Shown: positions 46,525 through 53,316 of the stretch, one piece after another
Position numbering within the stretch: position 1 is the stretch's first letter
Layout of the letters: the number at the start of each line of letters is the position of its first letter
Assembly: GCF_004310425.1 (NCBI RefSeq)
Contig: NZ_SIUB01000001.1
Location: 186,001-250,000, forward strand
From: Hansschlegelia quercus
GTDB lineage: Bacteria > Pseudomonadota > Alphaproteobacteria > Rhizobiales > Methylopilaceae
Length of the DNA: 64,000 nt
Direction: 5' to 3'
Translations under genes and position numbers: made by a program
The notes under the pieces: generated by a model
What the model was told of the DNA's origin: nothing
What the model saw: the letters and a program-made list of their open reading frames with translations, nothing else
Database searches by the model: none

Positions 46525-47637
46525 CTATTCGGCCGGCTCGAGGGCAGGCGATTGCGCCGCAGGCTTGGTGGCGACGAGCGGCTTGCCAGCGCGCGCCAGA
46601 CGGAAATTCACGAGCACGTCGGCGCCGAGCAGGAAGAACAGCAGCATCCCTTGGAAGACGCTGGTGGTCGCGCTCGGCAGGCTCATCTCGATCTGAGCGG
46701 TCTCGCCGCCGATATAGGTGAGCGCCATCAGCATCCCGGCGAACAGGATGCCGACCGGGTGCAGTCGCCCGAGGAAGGCGACGATGATCGCCGTGAAGCC
46801 GTAGCCCACCGGCAAAGACGGCACGAGCTGGCCCACGGGTCCGGCGGCCTCGAATAGCCCCGCCATGCCGGCGAGCCCGCCCGAGATCATGAAGCTCGAC
46901 CAGACGATGCGGCGCTCAGAGAAGCCGGCGTAGCGCGCGGCGCGCGGCGCCTGCCCCATGACCTTGACCTGAAAGCCGAAGATCAGCCGTTCGATATAGA
47001 TGTAGGCTGCCCCTACTGCGACGAGCGCGACGAGGAAACCGACATTGGCGCGCGTCCCGTCGAGCAGGTTTGGCAGCAGCGCGCTGTCCTGGAACAGCCG
47101 GCTTTCCGGGAAGTTGAAGCCCTCCGGGTCGCGCAAGGGACCGTGGACGAGCAGGCTGAGCAGCAGCGTCGCGACATAGACCAGCATCAGCGAGACGAGG
47201 ATTTCGCTCGCGTTGAACCTGGTCCGAAGCAGCGCCGGGATCGCCGCCCAGGCCATGCCGCCGAGCGCGCCGGCGAGCGCCATCAGCGGCAGCAGCCAGA
47301 AACCGCCGTCGGGATAGAAGGCGAGCGCCACCGAGCCGCCCGTAATCGCGCCGATCGTGAACTGACCTTCGGCCCCGATGTTCCAGACGCCCGCGCGGAA
47401 GCCGATCGCGAGCCCGGTCGCGATCAGGATCAGCGGCGCGCCCTTCACCAACAGCTCCGCCAGGCTGTTGTAGGAGGTCAGCGGCTTGATGAAGATCAGG
47501 TACATCGCTTGCGCCGGATCCTTGCCGAGCGCGCTAAACAGCGCGAAGCCGGCGACGATCGTCAGCAGCAGCGCGATGAACGGCGTCGCGTAGAGCATCG
47601 CGTTGAGCGGCTCCTTGCGCGGGACGAGCTTAAACAT
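46525..47637 (-). CDS. Nucleoside/purine ABC transporter permease (first subunit)
   Basis: Membrane permease of 370 aa of the YufP type: IATGLAIGFRAGVWNIGAEGQFTIGAI in two segments, FQVKVMGQAPRAARYAGFSERRIV in the cytoplasmic loop and a hydrophilic C-terminal tail. Its start overlaps the ATPase gene by 8 bp. Confidence 0.9.
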   Translation of the reverse strand: MFKLVPRKEPLNAMLYATPFIALLLTIVAGFALFSALGKDPAQAMYLIFIKPLTSYNSLAELLVKGAPLILIATGLAIGFRAGVWNIGAEGQFTIGAITGGSVALAFYPDGGFWLLPLMALAGALGGMAWAAIPALLRTRFNASEILVSLMLVYVATLLLSLLVHGPLRDPEGFNFPESRLFQDSALLPNLLDGTRANVGFLVALVAVGAAYIYIERLIFGFQVKVMGQAPRAARYAGFSERRIVWSSFMISGGLAGMAGLFEAAGPVGQLVPSLPVGYGFTAIIVAFLGRLHPVGILFAGMLMALTYIGGETAQIEMSLPSATTSVFQGMLLFFLLGADVLVNFRLARAGKPLVATKPAAQSPALEPAE

Positions 47638-49171
47638 GCGTCGCCTCCTTCGCGGATGCGATCTCCTTCACCCGGCCGCCCATGGCGAGGCCGAGCTTCT
47701 CGACCGTCAGCTCCTCGGTTGGCTGGCTCGGGAACAGGTAGCCGCCGGCGATCACCGAGATCCGCGTCGAGATCGTGAACAGCTCGTCGAGGTCCTGGCT
47801 GATGATCAGCACCGCAGCGCCCGACTTCGCGAGATCGAGCAAGACGCGGTGGATCGCGGCCGCCGCGCCGGCGTCGACGCCCCAGGTGGGCTGCGAGGCG
47901 ATCAGCACCTTGGGCTGCTGCAGGATCTCGCGGCCCATGATGAACTTTTGGAGGTTGCCGCCGGACAGCGAGCGAGCGGCGCTGCGGACGCTTGCGGTCT
48001 TGACGTTCAGGTCCGCCACCACCTTGTCGGCATAGCGCGTCGCTGCGCGGTGGCGGACGAAGCCACCGCGAGCAAAGTCTGCGCCCGGGCCGGAGCAGAG
48101 AATCGCGTTCTCCCACAACGACATGCCGGGCACGGCGGCGTGGCCGAGCCGCTCCTCCGGTGCGAAGCACATGCCGCGCGCCCGGCGCTGGCGCGGCCCC
48201 TCATGGCCGATGTCGATCCCGTCGATCTGGATGTGGCGCGCGTGCCGGCTGCGGCGCTCGCCGATCAGCGCCTCCATCAGCTCGGTCTGACCGTTGCCGG
48301 CGACGCCGGCGATGCCGAGGATCTCGCCGGCCCTGACGGCGAACGTGATGTTCTCGAGATCGACGCCGAACTGCTCGTCGCTCTCCATGAAGAGCTCCTG
48401 AACCTTCAGGCGGATTTCGCCGGGCTCGCCCGTCTCGCGAGTCGGCGTCGAAAGCGTCTGGCCGATCATCATCTCGGCGAGGCCGCGCGCGGTCTCCTGG
48501 CGAGGGTCGCAACTGCCGACCACCTTGCCGCCGCGCAAAACGGTGGCGCGGCTGCAGAGCGTGCGGATCTCATCGAGCTTGTGGGAGATGTAGAGGATCG
48601 AGACGCCTTCGGAGGCGAGCCGCCGGAGCGTCTCGAACAACACCTTGACCTCCTGCGGCGTCAGCACCGAGGTCGGTTCGTCCATGATCAGCAGCTTCGG
48701 CTCGGTCAGCAGGCAGCGCACGATCTCGACCCGCTGGCGCTCGCCGACCGAGAGGGTGCCGACCAGACGGTCGGGGTCGACCTTGAGGCCGTAGGTGGTC
48801 GACACCTCGACGATGCGCTTCTTGAGATCGCCTTTCTTGGCTTCCGCGGCGCTCAAGCCGAGCGCGATGTTGTCCCGCACCGACAGCGCCTCGAACAGGC
48901 TGAAGTGCTGGAACACCATGCCGACGCCCTTGGCGCGGGCCTCGAAGGGCTTGGCCGGCGCGTAGGGTTCGCCGTTGAATAGCATCTCGCCGCCATCCGG
49001 CTTCACGACGCCGTAGATCATCTTCACGAGCGTCGACTTGCCGGCGCCGTTCTCGCCGAGCAGCGCGTGGATCTCTCCCCGCGCGATCGAAAACGACACG
49101 TTCTCGTTCGCGATGACGCCGGGATAGGTCTTGGTGATATTCTTCAGCTGGAGGATCGGGGCGTCGCTCAT
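47630..49171 (-). CDS. Nucleoside/purine ABC transporter double ATP-binding protein
   Basis: Tandem ATPase of 513 aa (YufO/RbsA-like). The N-terminal half has Walker A GENGAGKST, signature LSVGERQRVEIVR and Walker B LLIMDEPTSVL. The C-terminal half is degenerate, with GVAGNGQTELMEAL for Walker A, LSGGNLQKFIMGRE for the signature and VLIASQPTWGVD for Walker B, as usual in this class. The ATG at 49171 overlaps the HIU hydrolase stop (ATGA). Confidence 0.92.
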   Translation of the reverse strand: MSDAPILQLKNITKTYPGVIANENVSFSIARGEIHALLGENGAGKSTLVKMIYGVVKPDGGEMLFNGEPYAPAKPFEARAKGVGMVFQHFSLFEALSVRDNIALGLSAAEAKKGDLKKRIVEVSTTYGLKVDPDRLVGTLSVGERQRVEIVRCLLTEPKLLIMDEPTSVLTPQEVKVLFETLRRLASEGVSILYISHKLDEIRTLCSRATVLRGGKVVGSCDPRQETARGLAEMMIGQTLSTPTRETGEPGEIRLKVQELFMESDEQFGVDLENITFAVRAGEILGIAGVAGNGQTELMEALIGERRSRHARHIQIDGIDIGHEGPRQRRARGMCFAPEERLGHAAVPGMSLWENAILCSGPGADFARGGFVRHRAATRYADKVVADLNVKTASVRSAARSLSGGNLQKFIMGREILQQPKVLIASQPTWGVDAGAAAAIHRVLLDLAKSGAAVLIISQDLDELFTISTRISVIAGGYLFPSQPTEELTVEKLGLAMGGRVKEIASAKEATHV

Positions 49172-49518
49172 CAGCTGCCCCGGTAGGTCGCGTAGCCATG
49201 CGCCTGGAGCAGCAGCGGCACGTGATAGTGCTCCGAGGGGTCGGCGACGGAGAAGCGGAGCACCACGATGTCGAGGAAGCCCGGCTGGGCTCGTCCGGTC
49301 GCCGCAAGATAAGGACCGACGTCGAAACGCAGTTCGTAGACGCCGGCCGCGAACGCCGCCCCCTCGATAAGCGGAGCGTCGGTGCGGCCATCGGTATTGG
49401 TGGCCGCAGCGCCAACCTTCCGCGCGGTCTCGCCTTCGATTGCGAAGGCCTCGATCGCGACCTTCGCCGCTGGCCGGCCGCGCTCGACGTCGAGAATATG
49501 GGTCGTCAGCCGCCCCAT
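49171..49518 (-). CDS. 5-hydroxyisourate hydrolase
   Basis: Transthyretin-related HIU hydrolase of 115 aa that opens 5-hydroxyisourate, the PuuD product. LTTHILDVERGRPA is the N-terminal signature with the catalytic His, and the protein ends in the diagnostic YRGS. YHVPLLL supplies the second His. The start at 49518 is the family-typical one; the frame extends upstream without similarity. It is the first gene of the - strand purine operon with a leader of about 160 nt from the predicted promoter. Confidence 0.95.
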   Translation of the reverse strand: MGRLTTHILDVERGRPAAKVAIEAFAIEGETARKVGAAATNTDGRTDAPLIEGAAFAAGVYELRFDVGPYLAATGRAQPGFLDIVVLRFSVADPSEHYHVPLLLQAHGYATYRGS

Positions 49519-49687
49519 CAGCACGTCCCATCGGCGGTCGTCGGCAGATGGCGCGGCGTTGGACCGAACGTTAAAATCGAGTCCCGGCTGTGCGGTCGGC
49601 GGTCCACGCGGCGAACGGCTCCGGATGATAAAAACAGAGCTCCCCCCGGAGCCTCTGTGATTAAACTGAGCCGAAAGGCATTCACTG

Positions 49688-49703
49688 CGCAATCCATGAG
49701 CCA
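49688..49703 (-). promoter_or_regulatory. Predicted sigma-54 promoter of the purine operon
   Basis: On the - strand TGGCTCATGGATTGCG matches the -24/-12 consensus (TGGCAC-N5-TTGCA) with intact GG and GC pairs exactly 10 bp apart. It faces the HIU hydrolase-transporter-guaD-puuD-puuE operon. The -24 element lies inside the left arm of the inverted repeat at 49698-49707. Confidence 0.55.
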
Positions 49704-49767
49704 GAGCAAAATTACGGCGCCGCGTGCTGATAGGCGCCGACCAAAGCGGCGCCTATCGCTCTGGCTC
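49698..49767. repeat. Nested inverted repeats in the divergent control region
   Basis: Outer arms GAGCCAGAGC (49698-49707) and GCTCTGGCTC (49758-49767) are perfect 10-bp inverted copies. Inside, GATAGGCGCCG (49729-49739) and CGGCGCCTATC (49747-49757) form a perfect 11-bp pair with a 7-nt loop. The right arms are contiguous while the left arms are 21 nt apart, so the fold is a bulged hairpin. It lies between the divergent HIU hydrolase and OHCU decarboxylase genes. Confidence 0.7.
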
Positions 49768-49798
49768 ACGGCTCCCCCGCCGCTTAAGGAACCTAGGC

Positions 49799-50335
49799 AT
49801 GATGGACGACATCACCAGCCAGCCGACAGCGCTTCCCATAATGAGCGAGGCCGATTTCGTCGCGACTTACGGCGGCGTCTACGAGCATTCGCCATGGGTC
49901 GCCGAGGTGGTCGCGGCGGAGGGGCTGTCGGCGGCCGACGAGGAGCCGTCTCACCTCGCGCCCCGCATGGCGCGGGTGGTGGATGATTCCGGCCGCGACG
50001 CCCAGCTTGAACTGCTGCGCCTGCATCCTGAACTCGTCGGCAGGCTCAAGGTCGGCGAGGCGCTCACGGAAGCATCCAAGGGCGAGCAGGCCTCGGCCCG
50101 GCTCGACCAGTGCACGCCCGAACAACTCGCCCGATTCCAGGCCCTGAACGAGGCCTACAATGCCCGCTTCGGCTTCCCCTTCATCGTCGCCGTCACAGGC
50201 ATGACGCGGGAGGACGTCCTTGCGGCCTTCGAACGCCGCGTCGGCAATGCGCCAGAGGAGGAGTTCGCGACCGCGCTCGCGCAGGTCCATCGCATCGCCC
50301 GCATCAGGCTCGACAGCCTTGCCGCACGGCGCTAG
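49799..50335 (+). CDS. OHCU decarboxylase
   Basis: 2-oxo-4-hydroxy-4-carboxy-5-ureidoimidazoline decarboxylase, 178 aa, producing S-allantoin from the HIU hydrolase product. Family blocks are ADFVATYGGVYEHSPWVAE (catalytic His), LLRLHPELVGRLK, LNEAYNARFGFPFIVAV and a C-terminal EVHRIARIRLDSLA-like helix. ATG 49799 follows AAGGA; an ATG 3 bp later is possible. First gene of a + strand operon with allantoicase and ureidoglycolate lyase. Confidence 0.93.
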   Translation: MMDDITSQPTALPIMSEADFVATYGGVYEHSPWVAEVVAAEGLSAADEEPSHLAPRMARVVDDSGRDAQLELLRLHPELVGRLKVGEALTEASKGEQASARLDQCTPEQLARFQALNEAYNARFGFPFIVAVTGMTREDVLAAFERRVGNAPEEEFATALAQVHRIARIRLDSLAARR

Positions 50336-50377
50336 GGCGAGACGCACAAGCCCTAACCTCGAGCGAGGCCGCTCCCG

Positions 50378-51379
50378 TTGATCTATCGCGACCCCGACGC
50401 CCCCGCCTTCGTCGACGATTACGTGAACCTAGCATCGCCTTTGCTGGGGGCGACGGCCGAGGTCGCGTCCGATGAGTTCTTCGCGGCGAAGGAGCGCATT
50501 CTGCAGGACGCGCCGGCCGTCTTCCTGCCCGACGCGTTCGATGAGCACGGCAAGTGGATGGACGGCTGGGAGACCCGCCGGCGGCGAAACGGCGGCAATG
50601 ACTGGCTGCTGATCCGTCTCGGCGTGCCGGGCGTGATCAAGGGCGTAGACATCGACACCTCGCACTTCACCGGCAATTTCCCGCCCGCCGCCTCCATTGA
50701 GGGGTTTTACGGCGAACAGCCCCCTGCCCCGAGCGCGAGATGGCGGCCGCTCGTGCGGACCATGCCGCTCGGGCCCGGCGCGCATCATTACGCCGCGGTC
50801 TCCGAGACCGAGCCGGTGAACTGGATCCGCCTGCAGATCTTCCCCGACGGCGGCGTGGCGCGGCTACGGGTCTATGGCACGCCGTTCCGCGAGTGGACCG
50901 AAGAAGAGCGCCACGGCGAGATTGAGCTTTCGGCGGCGAAGAACGGCGGCCGGATCATCGCCTATAACGACGCCCATTACGGCATCCTGCCGCTGATCTC
51001 CGAGGGGCGCGGCAAGAACATGGGCGACGGCTGGGAGACGCGACGGCGCCGTGAGCCCGGCAATGACTGGGTGATCGTCGCGCTCGCTCATGCGGGAACG
51101 GTCGGCCGCGTCGAGGTCGACACCGCGCATTTCAAGGGCAATTTTCCGGACAGCTGCTCCATTCAGGCGGCGCGCGTCGAGCAGAGCACGCAGCAGTCGC
51201 TGATCACCCAGTCGATGTTCTGGCCCGAGCTTCTGTCGAAGCAGACGCTGCAAGCCGACCACATTCACGATTTCGGCCCCGAGACGATCACCGATCTTGG
51301 ACCGATCACCCACGTCCGCTTCAACATCTATCCCGACGGCGGCGTCTCGCGGCTGCGGCTGTTCGGCAAGCTAGCGTGA
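50378..51379 (+). CDS. alc: Allantoicase
   Basis: Allantoate amidinohydrolase of 333 aa built of two similar halves. GWETRRRRNGGNDW...DIDTSHFTGNFP in the first half is mirrored by GWETRRRREPGNDW...DTAHFKGNFP in the second, and RLQIFPDGGVARLRVYG by RFNIYPDGGVSRLRLFG. It splits allantoate into urea and ureidoglycolate. Start codon TTG at 50378, 42 bp after the OHCU decarboxylase gene; the urea could be used by the amide/urea systems of this genome. Confidence 0.93.
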   Translation: MIYRDPDAPAFVDDYVNLASPLLGATAEVASDEFFAAKERILQDAPAVFLPDAFDEHGKWMDGWETRRRRNGGNDWLLIRLGVPGVIKGVDIDTSHFTGNFPPAASIEGFYGEQPPAPSARWRPLVRTMPLGPGAHHYAAVSETEPVNWIRLQIFPDGGVARLRVYGTPFREWTEEERHGEIELSAAKNGGRIIAYNDAHYGILPLISEGRGKNMGDGWETRRRREPGNDWVIVALAHAGTVGRVEVDTAHFKGNFPDSCSIQAARVEQSTQQSLITQSMFWPELLSKQTLQADHIHDFGPETITDLGPITHVRFNIYPDGGVSRLRLFGKLA

Positions 51380-51876
51380 CGAGCCCGCTGGTCCCGGAGC
51401 CTTTAACCAAGGCCGCTTTCGCGCCCTTCGGCGAGGTGATCGAGACCGAAGACGCTGAAGTCCGGATCATCAATCAGGGGTTCGCCAAGCGCTTCCACGG
51501 GCTTGCTCGCGCCGAGATCGGTCATGGCGCGGAGGCGATCATTTCGATCTTTCGCGCTACGCGCCGACCGTCACCCATCCGTATCGATATGCTGGAGCGC
51601 CATCCGCTCGGCTCTCAGGCCTTCGCGCCCATCCAGCCGCACGATTGGCTGATCGTGGTCGCCGAGGACGCCGGTGCGGAGCCCGACCTCGCGACGCTCC
51701 GCTGCTTCTACGCGCGCGGCGACCAGGGCGTGAACTACGCCTTAGGAGTCTGGCATTTTCCGGTGCTGATCCTGGCTGACGCGCAGGACTTCCTGATCGT
51801 CGACCGCGAAGGTCCTGGCGAGAACCTTCGCGAGTTTTTCTTTCCCGAAGACGCGGTAACGACGATCGCGCTCTAG
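51376..51876 (+). CDS. allA: Ureidoglycolate lyase
   Basis: AllA-family enzyme of 166 aa that converts ureidoglycolate to glyoxylate and urea. Markers are PLTKAAFAPFGEVIE, FRATRRPSPIRIDMLERHPLGSQAF in parts, and YALGVWHFPVL. The GTG start overlaps the allantoicase TGA. It ends 4 bp inside the convergent PACE gene, so both stop codons share bases. Confidence 0.93.
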   Translation: MTSPLVPEPLTKAAFAPFGEVIETEDAEVRIINQGFAKRFHGLARAEIGHGAEAIISIFRATRRPSPIRIDMLERHPLGSQAFAPIQPHDWLIVVAEDAGAEPDLATLRCFYARGDQGVNYALGVWHFPVLILADAQDFLIVDREGPGENLREFFFPEDAVTTIAL

Positions 51877-52295
51877 GCCCGCGCTGATCGCGGCAAGCCG
51901 AACAGGCGATCGAAGCTCAGGTTGAACAGGAACGTGTAGGCGAGAAACACCCCGATCAGCGCGCCGTTATAAATGAAGGCCTCGAGCAGACTCACGCCGA
52001 GCAGCCAGGACAGCGTCGGCGTGATCATCAACACCAGACCCGCCTCGAAGCAAAGCGCATGAACGGCGCGACGGACGAAGCTGCGGCCTTTCACGGTCTG
52101 CTTCCTCTCCCACGCCTCGAAACCGGCGTTGAACACATAGTTCCACGCCATCGCGATCGTCGACGTGACGACTGCCACGAGACTAACGCCGCCGGCCTCC
52201 TGCCCCGAGAGCAGGGTAAGCCCGACGGTAGCGACGCAAAGGCCGAGCGCTTCATAGGACAACACGTAGAACAGGCGGCGAAGCGCGGGCGGCAT
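51873..52295 (-). CDS. PACE-family efflux transporter
   Basis: Small membrane protein of 140 aa with four helices arranged as a tandem pair of two-helix units, as in the AceI/PACE multidrug and polyamine exporters. Marker segments are RLFYVLSYEALGL near the N-terminus, WNYVFNAGFEAWE at the end of the first unit, RAVHALCFEAGLVL at the start of the second and FLFNLSFDRLFG at the end. Its substrate is unknown; an isolated gene between the allantoicase and xanthine dehydrogenase operons. Confidence 0.88.
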   Translation of the reverse strand: MPPALRRLFYVLSYEALGLCVATVGLTLLSGQEAGGVSLVAVVTSTIAMAWNYVFNAGFEAWERKQTVKGRSFVRRAVHALCFEAGLVLMITPTLSWLLGVSLLEAFIYNGALIGVFLAYTFLFNLSFDRLFGLPRSARA

Positions 52296-52429
52296 GGTCG
52301 TTCGAGATCGAAATGAGGGCGTGGGCGCAGGATGGCGCCCGACGCCCGCGTTCTGGCGCCGGGAGCCGCCAGGCGCAAGGGCGCTCTCGTACGCGGGCCG
52401 ATCCTTCGACTTCAGGGGCCGTGGCTGAT

Positions 52430-52485
52430 TTTAATGATCGTTCAAATCTGGCATGTCGCTTGCCACCTGTTGTCCACGACATGCC
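52430..52485 (+). promoter_or_regulatory. Predicted sigma-54 promoter and operator-like repeats of xdh
   Basis: TGGCATGTCGCTTGCC at 52449-52464 matches the -24/-12 consensus with GG and GC 10 bp apart. Just upstream, TTTAATGATCGTTCAA (52430-52445) is a pseudo-palindrome symmetric at 6 of 8 positions. GGCATGTCG (52450-52458) and CGACATGCC (52477-52485) are perfect inverted arms 18 bp apart spanning the promoter and the likely start of transcription. The rest of 52296-52429 shows nothing clear. Confidence 0.5.
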
Positions 52486-52500
52486 TTGGGATCTCTGCAT

Positions 52501-53316
52501 TTGGACATCAACACGATCGAAGAGATCGTCACGCGGCCCGAGCGACCCTCGGCCTTCGACTGGCGGGAGGGCGACAGCTGGCTCGGCGGCGGCACCTGGA
52601 TCTTTTCGGAGCCGCAGCCGGCGCTCCGCCGGCTGATTGACCTCGACGGCTTCGGCTGGACGCCGATCGAACTTCGTCACGACGTCCTGGTGGTCGCCGC
52701 GACCGCCGAGATCGCAGAGCTCAACGCTTATCGGCTTCCGGAGGACTGGACCGCCGGCGGCCTAATCCGGCAATGCTGCGACGCGCTGCTCGGCTCATTC
52801 AAAATCTGGAACATGGCGACCGTTGGCGGCAACATCTGCCTGTCCCTGCCAGCCGGCCCGATGACCTCGCTCGCCTCCGCTCTTGGCGGGACATGCGTCG
52901 TCTGGGAGCGGTCAGGCGGCGAACGGCGGGTGGCCGCCGCAGATTTCGTGACGGGCGACCGCTCCAACGTTTTGCTGCCGGGCGAACTGCTGCGGGCGGT
53001 CGAGCTTCCGCTCGAAGCGCTCCGCAGCCGCGCTGCATTCCGCCAGATTTCGCTCACGCCACGCGGCCGATCCGCGGCGCTGTTGATCGGCCTCCTCGCC
53101 AACGACGGCGGGTTCGCGCTGACCGTCACCGCCTCGACCGTCCGCCCGGTGCGACTGACCTTTCCTGCCCTGCCGGACTGGCCGCAGCTTGAGGTCGCGA
53201 TTGAAGCCGCCATCCCGGCCGCGCTCTATCACGACGACATCCACGGCAGACCCGACTGGCGGCGGCATGTGACGCGCCACATGGCCGAAGACATCCTCGG
53301 CGAGCTTTCCGCATGA
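52501..53316 (+). CDS. Xanthine dehydrogenase FAD-binding subunit
   Basis: FAD-binding subunit of a molybdenum hydroxylase (CoxM/XdhB-like), 271 aa. WLGGGTWIFSEPQP provides the first FAD loop and ATVGGNICLSLPAGPMTSLASALGG the second in two parts. The TTG at 52501 is preferred because the predicted start of transcription lies near 52475; an ATG at 52453 lies inside the promoter element. The next gene overlaps by 4 bp (ATGA). Confidence 0.88.
   Translation: MDINTIEEIVTRPERPSAFDWREGDSWLGGGTWIFSEPQPALRRLIDLDGFGWTPIELRHDVLVVAATAEIAELNAYRLPEDWTAGGLIRQCCDALLGSFKIWNMATVGGNICLSLPAGPMTSLASALGGTCVVWERSGGERRVAAADFVTGDRSNVLLPGELLRAVELPLEALRSRAAFRQISLTPRGRSAALLIGLLANDGGFALTVTASTVRPVRLTFPALPDWPQLEVAIEAAIPAALYHDDIHGRPDWRRHVTRHMAEDILGELSA

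Noticed and set aside
49676-49690. Possible + strand sigma-54 element AGGCATTCACTGCGC for the OHCU decarboxylase operon
   Set aside because: Only the GG-N10-GC pairs match; the surrounding consensus bases are poor, so no promoter is called.
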